A stretch of DNA of 64,000 nt from Ochotona curzoniae (lineage: Eukaryota; Chordata; Mammalia; Lagomorpha; Ochotonidae). The stretch lies in contig NW_024465885.1 in the NCBI RefSeq assembly GCF_017591425.1, positions 46,619,001-46,683,000 of the forward strand, written 5' to 3'. Positions 33,760 through 45,917 of the stretch are shown here, piece by piece (position 1 is the first letter of the stretch; each line of letters starts with the position of its first letter). The position numbers and the translations under genes were made by a program. The notes under the pieces were generated by a model. It was not told the DNA's origin. It was given only the letters and a program-made list of their open reading frames with translations, and did no database searches.

Positions 33760-34240
33760 ATTACACGTGGAATCATGAAAAATGGCCAACATCTCACCAC
33801 CAGCTCGTGATTAATGCGTGGCTCCAGAGAGATTGATAGGTTTGTTTGATTTGGTGTTAGGAGTGACTGATGGCTGTTTTAAACAATACTTAGCTTTCAA
33901 GTTCCTCCTCCATGAGATAATTTTCATGGGCCGCATGTAGCTGCATTCGGAATAATTGGACTTTATTGCCTTTCCTCCAAGCGTGAATGGAGGTTCCCTG
34001 GAGGAGCCGGGCAGCTTCGGACGCTGTGGCTTTAATATTTCCATGTAGATCAGCTGCCGTATTCACAGAGAGGGCTCCACCAGATGGCCAGCCTGCCTTG
34101 GAGTGACATTTCCCATTTCCTGTCGATTACTCAGCTATGGAAAATAATGTGACATGCTTTCCCCATTCGGAGTAATATGTGGTACCTGTGCTAAAGATAA
34201 ATGGCTTATCAAGCAGTGACTTCTTAGCTTTCCAGGGGGA
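33760..34240. promoter_or_regulatory. Candidate conserved non-coding element
   Basis: This 480-base stretch has no repeat and no credible frame, but is dense in motifs. It has homeodomain-type TAAT/ATTA sites ('ggaataattgg', 'tttaatattt', 'gaaaataatgtg'), GATAA sites (near 33914 and 34195), and a CTCF-like 'ccaccagatggcca' at 34077-34090. Balanced, non-repetitive composition of this kind is typical of conserved enhancers. Conservation itself cannot be seen from one sequence. Confidence 0.35.
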
Positions 34241-34383
34241 TTAGAACACACACAGACACACACACACACACAGACGCACACACACAGAGACACACAGACA
34301 CACACACAAACACACAGACACACACAAACACACAGACACACACATATAGATACACACAGAGACACAGACACACACAAACACAC
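34234..34383. repeat. CA-rich imperfect microsatellite
   Basis: (CA)n broken by GA and AAC units over about 150 bases, for example 'cacacagacacacacacaca'. Open frames through it are artefacts. Confidence 0.93.
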
Positions 34384-34715
34384 CCCAGGCCGTGAGAGTT
34401 TGGCAGGAAAACGGAGTCGGCACTGTTAAGACATTTGCCTGCACGTTTAATTCAATTTCCTCTTCTTTTTTTTGTCTTATTGCTTCTTCTAAAATCTCAG
34501 TGCCTTAAACCATTCAGGCTCTGGTTTGTGGAAGAGTCCCCCAGCACCATAGCTTTGGTTGTGTCATCAGATGTCCCTCGTCCGAGCCTGAGGCCGACTC
34601 AGAGTGGAGGTGGCCCACGTGAATGAAAAGCAAATCCAGTTTGTTTGCTGAACAGACCCAAGCTGAGCGACTTCTGGTTCAGCACTGACTTTGAACTTGT
34701 AAAATTGTTGGTCAC

Positions 34716-35041
34716 TGGACTGGCTTCCTGCAGTAGTTGGTAAAGCAAACTCCTGCAATGCCAGGATTCCATATGGGCATTGGTTCGAGTCCCAGCTGCT
34801 CCATTTCCAATCCAGCTCTCTAAAAAATGTGCCTGGAAAAGCAGCCGAAGATGGTCCACGTGCTCGGGCCCCTGCACTGCGTGGCAGACCCAGAAGAAGC
34901 TCCTGGTTTCAGACTGGCCGGGCTCTTGCCCTCTGTGGCCATCCGGGGAGTAAGCCAGCAAATGGGAGAACTCTCCCCACCACATCTCCTGCTCTAATTC
35001 TGACTTTCGAATAAATAAATAACTCTTTTTTTTAAAAAAAA
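34716..35041 (+). repeat. CSINE, full length
   Basis: From 'tggactggcttcctgcagta' to 'cgaataaataaataactctt' and an A-run. Confidence 0.9.
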
Positions 35042-36333
35042 CATTGATCATTATTTGTCAACATTTGGTACTGCCATGTCAACGTTCTAGAATCGTCTTG
35101 TTATCCCACATCTCCACGGGCTCTCAGCCTTGGAGATAAATGTTTTTCAGCTATGGCCTTCTTTTAATGATGGTTAAAGAGGAGTAAGGAATAAAGCTAC
35201 CATTATCAAGAGAGCATGAACAATTACAGCTAGCACTGATTCAGCTCTCACATGTGCCCAGCATGTGTGGGAAGATGATTCCATGCTGGCAGTGATTAAA
35301 GTCACTGCCAGCCCGTGACGGCAGCTAGGCATGGCAGAATTTCCAGCTGGGGAAAGAGAGACTGCTTAGACTCCACAGCAGGGAACAGGACTTGCACCTA
35401 CGTATCGGACTCCAAAACTTTCCCTTATGCATTGGGATAGCCGATGCCAGGAAGGCCTTCTTTCTAGAATGTACCACCTGTCCCTTCTCTGCAAGAAGGC
35501 AACACAATCACTTGCAAGTCTCTGCTTTCCCCAAGGGGCTGTGGGTTTCTGTCCACTCCACTCTCACCCCAGAACTTCCCACCCACCCCTGTAGGGGTGT
35601 CAATTCCTTGTCCTGGTGATTCACTCTGGGCCCCAGTTTGGCTGCTGCCAAAGTGCTGCCAGTAGAACAATCTGCAGGATGGAGGCAGCTGCAGATTCTG
35701 GAAGTGGTGGAAAGTTCTGGAAATAGTGGAAGATTCTAGAAACAGCTTCCGCTTTCTCTTCTCTCCCCCATCTCTACCACGGACTTTCTTGCAGTGTGGG
35801 TCTATAGCCATGCTCCTCCTTCTGCTGAGTCCTAGGAAAATGCTGAGTGTGTCTAGCAATATGACTGTCAACAAACAAGGCCGCCTGTCCTAGAGGTCAC
35901 TTCAACCTCAGAGGGTAGCCCGCGTTCTCTGTGTGTCTGCAGGTTCTGGCTAGAACTCCTTCTCTCAGGAGCGGCACACAATCTAAGCAGAAAGCCACAG
36001 GCAAGACGCAATCACTGAAAATATGCAGCTTTTCATGCAGAGAGTGAAACTGACATCTCCGGAAACTTCCCCGCACCTGTGAAGGCGGTTTCCGGCTTTT
36101 AGAGCACCTGTGGCTCCCCTCACTGCTGCCTGCCCTGCAAGTGAACGCAGCAAAGCCTTACCCTGCACCCGGCTCTTCCTCAGTGTCCCCGGGGCTCTCG
36201 GCTGCAGCTCTCTGCTCTGACACCCAAATCCACGGACGCACGGGTCCCTGGTATAACATACTGCAGTGCACTTATCTCTAGACAATCAGAGCACCTGATA
36301 TCCTGCAAATGTTGCACTGAAAGTGCTTAAACA
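35042..36333. other. Mostly unique DNA, no gene recognised
   Basis: Apart from a MIR-like remnant (35220-35420) nothing is recognised. 35690-35750 has three short direct repeats around 'gattctggaagtggtggaaa'. Confidence 0.45.
35220..35420 (-). repeat. MIR-like remnant
   Basis: The order 'gcccagcatgtgtgggaaga', 'gaatttccagctggggaaag' and 'gacttgcacctacgtatcgg' resembles a reversed MIR/MIR3. Strongly diverged. Confidence 0.45.
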
Positions 36334-36508
36334 AGGGTCCTTCAAAAAGGTTGTGGAAAATGGGATGGCTATATCAGTTTGTCTTAGTGCAAAAGTGTTT
36401 TACATTATGAATATCTAGGCATCTCCAAAAAGTCACTGAAAAGTATGTATTATGAAGCAGCTGCATGGGTTTTAATTCATTTTTTCCATAACCTTTTGGA
36501 AGTATCCT
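36334..36508. mobile_element. Mariner-like MITE with terminal inverted repeats
   Basis: The ends are inverted copies of each other. The left end starts 'agggtccttcaaaaaggttg'. The right end, read on the minus strand, starts 'aggatacttccaaaaggtta'. About 22 of the first 28 positions agree. The interior ('gcaaaagtgttttacattat', 'tgtattatgaagcagctgca') resembles an old mariner-group MITE known in other mammals. No transposase remains. Confidence 0.7.
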
Positions 36509-36597
36509 CACATTGTATTATTTAGGCAATAATGACAAAACAAATGTCTGTACATATCTGGCACAAATTCAATTTTTCTTCTAGATATTTTGTCTTT

Positions 36598-36858
36598 TTA
36601 AACCATTTATAGAGAGAGCTTCCATCTTCTGGTTCACTCCCTAAATGGCCAGAGACAACGCCAGGCTGAAGCCGGGAATCTGAAACTCCGTCTGGGTCTC
36701 CCCTGTCAGTGGCAGGGTCCGAGCACTTGGATGTTCTCTTGATGCTTTCCCAGGAGCGTGAACAGGGCTGGACAGGAGCCAGCATCAAAGCCAGTGCTCG
36801 TACAAGATGCTGGTGCTTCAGCCGGCAGCTCAAACCTTTGCATCGCAGTGCCAGTTCC
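36598..36858 (-). repeat. CSINE, reverse orientation
   Basis: 'ggttcactccctaaatggcc', 'ctgaagccgggaatctgaaa' and 'gggtctcccctgtcag' are clear. The tail is short. Confidence 0.85.
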
Positions 36859-37053
36859 TGCCCGGATATTTTCAACCTGGGGTTGATTGAATGCACAAAT
36901 GTGGGATACATACACATGAAGAGCTGGCTGCATGCCACTGTCCTCCTTAGGAGCCCGTGTGGGGTCCCAAGGGAAGAATCACCAGGGAGACGCTCTTTGG
37001 TCACATTTGCCCTCAACTCTGATTTGAGTTTATTTATAAAAAAAAAAAAAAAA

Positions 37054-37383
37054 GGGCCCGGTGCGGTGGTGCAGTGGTTAAGGTCCTCACCTTGCACGCC
37101 CGGGATCCCATATGGGCGCCGGTTCTATCCCAGCAGCCCCGCTTCCCTTCCAGCTCCATGCCTGTGGCCTGGGAAAGCAGTCAAGGACGGCCCAAAGCTT
37201 TGGGAACCTGCACCCGCATGGGAGACCCGGAAGAGGCTCCTGGCTTCAGATCGGCATAGCATCGGCCCGTTGTGCTCACTTGGGGAGTGAATCATCGGAT
37301 GGAAGATCTTCCTCTCTGTCTCTCCTCTCTGTATATCCGCCTTTCCAACAAAAAAATAATAAAAATAAATCTTTAAAAAAAAA
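37054..37383 (+). repeat. Pika-type CSINE, young
   Basis: It starts 'gggcccggtgcggtggtgca' right after an A16 run (37038-37053). It carries 'tcctcaccttgcacgcccgg', 'gtgaatcatcggatggaaga' and an AAATAAATCTTTAAA tail. Low divergence from the subfamily and CpG retention suggest a recent insertion, apparently into the A-run. Confidence 0.93.
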
Positions 37384-38049
37384 CCCGACCACCATCTGAT
37401 CTACAAAATATTTGTGAATCATCTTTTTCTTATTCCTTATTTCTGTGTCTAGTCTAATAAAATCAGCATTGCCCATTTTATGCAGAAAATGACTACTGCT
37501 GTGTGGCTGTAATATGAGTGAGCCAGCATTCATCTTTCAGTCTCTGGTCCCTCTCCTGGCCGCTGGGCAGGCGAGCCCTGGGGCAGTGTGGGTTTTTAAT
37601 AGGACGAGGATGAGGTCAGCTTCGTTTATATTTCACCCTGAACTGCCATGAAAGATTCAGTCTCTTCATCAGATTCCTGGTTCAAACTCAGGCTTGAGGG
37701 CGATGTGGAATCTTTTCTTCATTTTAACCAAACAAATCCTAGCAGGTGCAGTCTGGTTGATTTTTAACAGAGGTGGGAGCCCGGTGGGAAGCTGCGGATG
37801 GAGGTTCCCTTTTGGACCATGCATATCTGCCAACTCCCCTGCCCTGTGACATCGGCCCAGGCTACTCAGCAGCCAGGCCACCTTCTCTCGGCCATCTTTG
37901 TACAGCAGTGCCCTGCCCCAGGCAGGTCGGATGGTCTTTACCCAGCACCTGCTGGGTGTCCAACACACCACTGGGTGCCAGATAGACTAGGAATTACACA
38001 GGAGGTCCCTGCGGGTGGGGGGACCTGACATAGAAACAAACAGGTATAG
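37384..38049. other. Unique DNA, no gene recognised
   Basis: No repeat or exon is recognised. Confidence 0.45.
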
Positions 38050-38285
38050 GAGGTTGGCACTGTGGCATAACAGGTAATGCTGCCATCTGCAGCATCAGCA
38101 TCCCATATGGGCACTGGTTTGAGTCCTGGCTGCTCCACTTCCCATTTAGCTTGAGAAAGCAGCAGAGATTGGCACAAATGTTTGGGCCTCTTGAGACCTA
38201 ACAAAAGCTCCTGGCTTCAGACCAGCTCTGTTTCTGTTCATTGTGGCACTTGGGGGGAAGGAACCAGTGAATAAACATCCAAGAC
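38050..38285 (+). repeat. CSINE, shortened 3' end
   Basis: 'ggttggcactgtggcataac' head and 'aaagctcctggcttcagacc' middle are clear. The tail is lost. Confidence 0.85.
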
Positions 38286-39239
38286 AGATTGCTGATTCAG
38301 AACCAAGATGCAAGCAGATCGCATTTAAGTTAAGTGAGCCCGATTGTGTCCAGCAAACGAACACGAAAAGTGTGTGTGTGTGTGTATGTTTTGGGGAGTA
38401 CAGACAGGTTGAACATTCCCCATTGGAAACCCTGAATTTGCTGTAGAATCTGGAGATGTTAGACAGGATATTCTCTGATGAAGGGTGTCCAGCTGGGTAG
38501 GCACAAGGAAACATAAAAACCAAAACAAAATAACTACCACTAACCCTTCCACTATTTGAAACATAATTCGTTCTTGCAGGTCTCTGCACACAGACAATGC
38601 CAGTCTCTAGAAAGGGCAGGAAGAAATGAGGGCAGGACTGGGGGATTAAGAGTGGGCGTTGGTCCTTTTTCTGCCATCTTTCATTTTTTTAATCAACAAG
38701 ATTGTCTCTTGTCCATAATTAAAGCATGCTTTTGAAGTAACATTGTTCATTTCTTGGCTTTGATGCTGCGTGGCCCTTGAGGCTGTGATGCAATGTCCCC
38801 CGAGCTCTGGGTTTGCTTCAAAGTCAAACCCAGTCAAGAGAATTAGTGACCCACACGGCCTCAGGTTCCCTTGCTCTATTTCCTTGCCCCTTATTGAGCA
38901 AACAAAGAAATGTGGAGGTTGTTTTGTGCATGGGCACCAGAGAAGGATACAAGATGACACCTGCAGCAGGCACTGTGGCCTTGACACTTTGCAGGTAACC
39001 GTGACAGAGTCCTTGGACTATCCCCCATGGAGCAGAGTCTGCATGGCCAACCGCACACTCCTCTTCACAGGCTGAGCCCTCCTGCACACAGCCAGAGCAC
39101 ACTGTGCACTAAGGCACCTCCACCTTGAAGCCGCGCTCCTGTGGTGCCCTGGGGCTCCCCTTCAGAGAGCCCCAATTTCCAACATCCTCAGGAAATGCTC
39201 AGACTTGTGCCCAGGAAGACGCACTGCTAGACTTGAAAT
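38286..39239. other. Unique DNA with a short TG repeat
   Basis: No gene is recognised. A short (TG) run lies at about 38371-38386. Confidence 0.45.
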
Positions 39240-39505
39240 GGACATCCAGGGTCATTGAGCCTAGTGCTGGGATACCTGCATCCCACGTGCTCGAGCCTGG
39301 GTTCATCTCCAAGCTCCAGCTTCTGGTACATGATTCCAGCATGATCCCCGCCACCTTGCGGGAGACTCAGGTTGAATTCCCAGCTCCTGGCTCCAGCCAG
39401 GCTTGTCCCTGGCCACTGCCGGCATTTTGGGAATGAGTCAGCCCAGACAGAAGCTACTTCTTTTCTCTCTTCCTCACAGACAAATAAATAAATAAGTTTC
39501 AAATG
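39240..39505 (+). repeat. CSINE, strongly diverged
   Basis: The order 'tgggatacctgcatcccacg', 'gagactcaggttgaattccc', 'ggcattttgggaatgagtca', then an AAATAAATAAATAAG tail is still visible. Confidence 0.75.
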
Positions 39506-39610
39506 AATTCCAGGAATGAGATTCTAATCTAAGGCTCGCAGCCTCTCTAAGAAGAACCATAGCATGGTGAGTTGAATAGCAAATGGACAATAAGAGCTTC
39601 TTGGGAGAAT

Positions 39611-39630
39611 AGGGTTAGGGTTAGGGTTAG
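39611..39630 (+). repeat. Short interstitial telomeric repeat
   Basis: Three and a third perfect TTAGGG units in an otherwise ordinary context. Short interstitial telomeric repeats of this kind can mark repaired breaks or simply arise by chance. Confidence 0.85.
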
Positions 39631-39639
39631 CAAGAAAAG

Positions 39640-41890
39640 GAAATTAGAATTTTTATTAAAGAAAAAGATTTCGTTTATGGTCAGAAATATATCTGGAGAT
39701 GAAAAGGTCTTTCTCCTTTAAGCAGTCATAGCCGGCGCTCTGTCCATGTGCAGTCATTATGGAATCAAACAACTCCACTGTTACACATACACTAAAGGGG
39801 CTAGCTACCCCGTCTGACGTGAGTCTATTTAACCAGCACCAAGACTCCTGCAGGGGACATGGGCAATGCCACTCTTTAAGTTCCTAGTCCTAAAACAAGA
39901 CTTTTTGGCGGGGTGGTGGGGAGGCGGTCTGGGATTCCTGAGTGTAACAGTGATCTGTACAGATGACAGACTTGGACAAGCAGGTTGTCCCGGAGCTGGG
40001 CTTGGCCAAGGCAGGCAGGACAGTGCACCTGCTGCGGTATCCCTGTGTAAGTGTGAGGAGAAGGCTGGGAGCTCGGGAGCCTAGTGGCACGGACAGCAGC
40101 AGGTGGTCACCAGGGCAGGCATGCCTCAGGTGGGGCCCTCTGTGGGCACCAGGCTGCGGACAACATTCATGGCAATCAACCTTTAATGAACCAGTGGGGT
40201 AGTGACCGCCATTGATGCTCTAACCTGCGTGCCTGGGAGTCGGTCCATCTCAGCTTTGGAATGTGTTTGCTGAAGAGAAAAATCCCACTGAAATGCAAGT
40301 CCCTGCCAATCGTGCTTCCATTCTGTGTTACCTGTGAAGCTACAGGAAGTTGCTGGCAACAGAGGAAAAAGTGACTCTACTGCCCCTGAGAACCAGGGAT
40401 GCTCAGAGTCCCTGGGACGCTGCCAGGGCATCTGCTTGTTTCTCCTAGAAGAAACTACAGAATGTCCATGTTTTTCGCTGTGGATGTGCTTGTTCAAGCA
40501 TGCACAAGTGTGTTCCCTCGTCCTGAGCTCTGTTTTTCCCATATCTTCACGCATAAGTCAAAATTTCGCACAACGCTGTTTCCCACTGAATCTTCAGTCA
40601 CATACCTTTTTCCCATTATCGTGTAGTCTTTACAAGGTCATTTTGAAAAAAAAAATAGTAAGTGGTTTTCCACTGGATCCCTGTATTAAACCACTGCCCC
40701 TCTTTTTAAAGACAAAGTATACTGCTTCCTCCCCTCCCTTTCCTCCAACGTAAATCATGCGTCTGAGACTACTGTTACGTGGAAAGAGCCTGCTGCCCTT
40801 CCTGGCTTGCGAAAGTTGAATTATGCCCACTTCGGGGAGGAAGGTGACCACCTGTGCCCCTGCTAAGGCTAGGGCAGACCCATCAAGTGCTGGTCTGAAA
40901 GTTGCTTGGTAGGACTGAAATGGCAGGTGCTGAGGCATGGCCTGAGCTGATACCACCCCATCCCTGCTCCGTGAGTGAACAGAGCTGGGCAGCATTGCTA
41001 ATGTGGTGGCCCTGGTGTGGGGTGTCAGGGGGCCTGGGGAAGGCCTGCTCAGCATGGAACAGGCGCGTGTATGGCCTGCAGGAACGGCCACCATGTCCCC
41101 AGGCTGTGGCCAGGCAGGGAAAATCTGTGAGGGTCTCAGCCATGCTGAGGATGCACTCCTGTAAATCTGCAGCCCGTGCCTGCCAGAACGCCCTGAACTT
41201 CACTGTCGGCTCCAGTTCCCACCCTGCTGGTCACACCCACAGCCAACTTGGTGCTGTAGGCAGGTGCTACTCCATCTTCCCCGAGGACCCCTAGAAGGCT
41301 GGGCCATGTCACTCAGCATGGAATTTTAAAATTCGTCCCTCACTGCTGTGAATTGCCTGGTCACTGGATGTAGAAACTGCGCAACAGTTCTAAGCTAGGT
41401 GCATCATCACGTGTGTGGCACATTTGGCCCACTAGGCTTTCAGGGGACAGGGGAAGAGTGGTCAGGGTGTTAGACAAGCCTGCTGTGCCCATCAGAATCC
41501 TGGCTCTGCCCTGAAGCAGCTGGAAGGGATATGCTGGCAAGCTCAGCAAACCTGCGGGATTGCTGCCAGCATGGAGGGAGGAGGTGGACTGTCTCAGGGA
41601 GCCGCTGGCTCAGGCGTACCTCCATCCCTGGGGCAGTCTTGCACCTGCCCTGTTTAGATCTGGTCTCCAATGGCAGCTGCAAGCCCCTCAGGACCTGTGA
41701 GGGTAGGCGAGTGGTCAGGGGACGACGGGCAAGATGGAGGATGATCTGCGTGGTGGCCCACAGCTCCTCCTTGTCCCAGGTGAGATGTGGAGATCAGCTC
41801 ACCTGAACGCTGGAAGCCTAGCTTTGCCCTCTGTGGTACAGAAGAGCCTCAATAGTGTCCCAGAATCTTCTCTGAAAAGGTCTTAGCCTG
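39640..41890. other. 2.2 kb of unique DNA, no gene recognised
   Basis: No repeat family or exon is recognised. Open frames up to 154 codons on both strands have no recognisable domains. Confidence 0.45.
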
Positions 41891-42190
41891 GGGTCAGCAC
41901 TGTGGTATAGCAAGTTAAGTCTCTGATTGTTGTACCAACATTTTACAGGGGTGTTAGTTCAAGTCCCAGCTGCTCCACTTCCCATGCAGCTCCTTGCTAA
42001 AGGCCTAGGAAAATGGTGGAGGATGGCTCAAGTCCTTGGGCCCCTGTACCCACATGGGAGATCCGGAAGAAGCTCCTGGCTCCTGGCTCCTGGCTTTGGA
42101 TCAGTTCAACTCTGGCTTTGTTGTCATTTGGAAAAGCTCTATCTCTGTCTTTCCTTCTCTCTGTAACTCTGCCTTTCAAATAGAAATAAG
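41891..42190 (+). repeat. CSINE, full length
   Basis: From 'ggggtcagcactgtggtata' to 'tttcaaatagaaataag'. The block 'ctcctgg' is tripled at about 42074-42094. Confidence 0.92.
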
Positions 42191-42193
42191 TTA

Positions 42194-42525
42194 GGGCCCA
42201 GCACAGTGGCCTAGCAGCTAAAGTCCTCACCTTGAATACGCCAGGATCCCATATGGGTGCCAGTTCTAATCCCGGCAGCTCCACTTCCCATCTGGCTCCC
42301 TGCTTGTGGCCTGGGAATGCAGTTGAGGATGGCCCAAGGTTTTGGGACCCTGCACCCACATGGGAGATCAGGAGAAGTTCCTGGCTCCTGGCTTCAGATC
42401 GTCACAGCACCGGCCATTGCGGTCACTTGGGGAGTGAATCATTGGACTGAAGATCTTCCTCTCTGTCTCTTCTCCTCTGTGTATATCTGACTTTGCAATA
42501 AAAATAAATAAATCTTTAAGAAAAC
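42194..42525 (+). repeat. Pika-type CSINE inserted in the tail of another CSINE
   Basis: It starts 'gggcccagcacagtggccta' and ends 'aataaataaatctttaag'. Near-identical flanks 'aaataagtta' (42184-42193) and 'aaacaagtta' (42522-42531) look like a 10-bp target-site duplication. It landed at the A-rich end of the preceding copy. Confidence 0.92.
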
Positions 42526-42531
42526 AAGTTA

Positions 42532-45500
42532 ATCCTTAAGAGAAAATAAAAGAAGCATTGGTTCATTACCTTGTTTGAGATCATTGGTTTCAGGATTGGG
42601 GGATAAATTATTTCTACATTTGTACAGTAGCATCTATTTCCCAAAGATGGGCTGTTCACCTTGTTTCTCATTGTGCATTGGATCATTCAGTGCTACAGTG
42701 CATAGTCAGCTACGTGGACCACACACACCCACTCGGCAGTATATTCTCACACTGCCGCCTGCCAACCTTTTATGTGTGAGACATTTTCTTTTTCCTTTCC
42801 ACTTCCCTCAAACGTTTCTTAGGAGAGGACGAGGTGCAAGCGAGGGCGCCTGGGGCTCGGCAGAGGCTCCTGGGTTACAAGGAGTTGAGTTGAACCGAAT
42901 CTCCTGGCAGAGAAATGCGAGAGGTGGGGCTTTCCCTACATCAGCGGATTGTGCGCCTGAGAGTTGGGGTGATGGAAGACAGAAGATGGGGGGCGGATAC
43001 GGGTCCAGACCGAACACAAGATGACGGAAGGCTCAACTCGTTCACTGCGGCTCAGATGTTGGCTGAGAGAAGCGCTCGGAGACACTTTTGTTGCAGCTGG
43101 GAGAATGGGAATGCCAGTGAAGGGTGGATGGTGACACAGTGACCAAGGAGTGACGAGGTTTGGGGGCAGGTGGAGGACAGTCTGGGGAGGCCATCAGTGA
43201 GATTGCTGATTATTTTCAGACGATGGGGAAAACACAAGACAAAAGGTGTTTGGTGTGTGAGCTGCTGTGTGATTGTGTAGTGTGTGTCTTACAGGAAGGC
43301 AGGTTGGGGGCTGGGCAGCAATGGCACCGGGCAGACACTGGGTTAGGAGAGGGGGAGTCTGCGGGGACTCGGGGTCTCAAACAAGGCCAGGACGGCTGGC
43401 CTGGCTGAGTGGGAGCAGAATGGCCAAAGTGTGCATGGAGGGTGACACGGGGCCAGTCTGCACGGTCACGGAGTTGTTACGGAGGCAGCGGACAGACGCG
43501 GTGTGATGCAGCTTGGTGTGTCTCAGGAGGGATGACAGGAGGTGGTGAGAACACCCTGAGCGCTGCTGCTTAGTTGAGAGCCACGGGGATCCCTTGTGCC
43601 AGGGTGTGACCACAGCCATGGACACATGTCGCACATGTCCAGGAGCGGACAGGCTCTGCTCTGGGGTTGGACGTTGGTGCTGAGGACAGAAGGGAAACCA
43701 CAAGTGCGTCTTGGATTTCTGGTTCCAGGCAGTGGCGGGACCAAGTGCAGCAGAAAGAGATGAGAGGAAGGGACTTGGGGAAGGCACAGGTCAGAGTTTG
43801 TGATTCCTACCTTCCGCAGGACAGCCCATTCCTTCCAGCTGGCTTCCTGCTGAGGCCTCATTGTGCATGAAGTGCTACACATTAAGATGAGTTGAGATGA
43901 CTTGCAATAACATTGTAGCACATGACGCTTGAAACACTGCACTTGCCAACGCGCAAGGACCAAATTACCAGAGTGAAATCACAATACCCAAGCCTTAACT
44001 GTGAAAGAAGCCGACTCAATGACAAGCAGAAACCACTCCGAGCTTCCCAGCACGCGAAACAGGCAAAGCTGAATTTTAGACTGCGCATGGCCACACATTT
44101 CTGAGGCGGTATGCAGGCTTTCCTTGCTACTTTGAAAGCAATTTTGTCACCATCTAGCTTCTCTGGGGTCCAGGGAGCAGTACAGTGGATCACTAATGAT
44201 TTTACACAAAATACAAACGAGCTTCTGCACAGAATGAAAGAAATACCCAAGTGTCTAGTGGCATGGGCTATGTTTAGGGGCACAGGAGGGGTACTCGGGC
44301 CAGTGTCCTACTCTGGCTTAAACAGCACCTTTGTGATGCTCATCTCACGTCTCTCTCTTCTCTCACTCTCCCTCTCTCTCCTGCTCTCTTGTTCTGACTT
44401 GTTGCAGATTTTTAACACTTGCAAATAAACCTCCCAGCTCCCTCCCCACTGACCAGAAAATTCCAATTTCAAACTGGAAAGAACCAACTTCCCCCAGCAG
44501 AGTTGGTTGCAAGAACCAGCTTCCCCAGCAGAGGTTCCAGATCTGGGTGAAACAAAGACTCAAGGACTGCTCTGACGGTGCCTTCTGATTGGCTGACGCT
44601 CCTTAAACAGACAGCCAGGCCTCCGCTTTTACCCCACAACCCAGCTGTGGGGGACCCTGTGCCACGCTGGCAGCCTGAATTACCCTAAACCAGTCAGCAT
44701 CCAGGAACGAGAGAAACGGGGTTGGCTGAACACTCACCCATCCTGGGCGGCTTCACCAGGCCCATGACCACTCAGGGGCCTGTGGCTGGGGCACAGCGGC
44801 GCACGCGTGACCCTCCTTGGCCAGGCCCCTTCTCGACAACAAGCCTGGATTCTTTGTAGGCTGCAGGACCTGGGGCGCCTGGAGCCCGCGCTGGCCCTGT
44901 GGCTGTGCCCAGCCAGGCAGGCACGGGATAAATAATTGAAGCTGGGAGTGGAATTACCGCCGTGGATCCCAGTTCCCCCCAACAACAGGGCCTGCACCTG
45001 TCTTTCCTCAGTCTTTTCAGAAAGGACGCCCAGGCTGCTCAGTAGGTGTAAAATGCATTGCATTCCAACTCCAAGTTGGGATGTCCGCAGAAGACAGAAT
45101 TCATCAGCACAGTCTGGGGAGGAGAGGCTGGGCAAACTCCAGCAGTTTCCAACAGGTGCTTCCTCTGGGAGTGGGCACCCAGCTGTTGGGTGGAGGGAGG
45201 GAGCCCCGGCTGAGCAGCAATCAGCACACATATAGATTCCATGTATGCTAGAACCATCTGCACCCAAGTAAGCTTCTCTTGTAATATCACTTTCCACAGA
45301 GTCTCCAATGTCCCCACCCGGTATGAGCTGGGATGGCAGAGATCGGTGACGCAGAGGGGGATACACCCCAGCGAGCCTTTCTGTCCGGCCAGTGTAGCAC
45401 ACACATCTGAGCTTGTAGTTGACTTAACCCATCGCTTCATCACCATGCTAGGAGTTGGTGTAGCACTTGGCATGCTCAATACACTGAGGTGGGGGCCGGG

Positions 45501-45624
45501 ACGCTCCGTTTCATGTAGTTGTCACATCCTAACATGGAGTGTCCTCCTGTGCCCACGTGACAGAAGGGTACATGGAGGCAGCCACTATCCACCAGGCTAA
45601 AACGTGGTCCAGTGGGGGGCAGGA
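42532..45624. other. 3.1 kb of mostly unique DNA, no gene recognised
   Basis: No gene is recognised. 43880-44280 is repeat-free and motif-rich and could be conserved. 44400-44740 has a ~40-base direct duplication ('gaaccaacttcccccagcag' / 'gaaccagcttccccagcaga') and a CCAAT-type 'gattggctgacg'. A 222-codon minus frame (44734-45402) overlaps a second open frame (45039-45479), which argues against coding. Confidence 0.45.
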
Positions 45625-45917
45625 GGGAAGTTGCTGTGTGGCCACCTGAGTCTTGTATCAGAATGATAGTTTAAGTCTCAGCCCTTGCACCTCTGGTCCA
45701 GCTTCCAGCTCATGGGCAGCGTGGGAGACAGCTGGTGAATGTCAAGTGCTTGGGACACCACCACCTCCTGGGGGAGACCTGGATGGACTTCTGGATTCTG
45801 GCTTCAGCCTGGCTCTGTTTGGGCTGTTGTGGGATTTTGGGGGAGTGAGCCAATAGAGGGAAGATCTCTTACTGTCTACAGCTGCCTTTAAAATAAGATA
45901 GAAATAAACTTAAAAAG
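45625..45917 (+). repeat. CSINE, diverged
   Basis: 'ctgagtcttgtatcagaatg', 'ctggggg'-altered middle, and the end 'gggggagtgagccaatagag' plus A-rich tail follow CSINE order. Confidence 0.8.
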
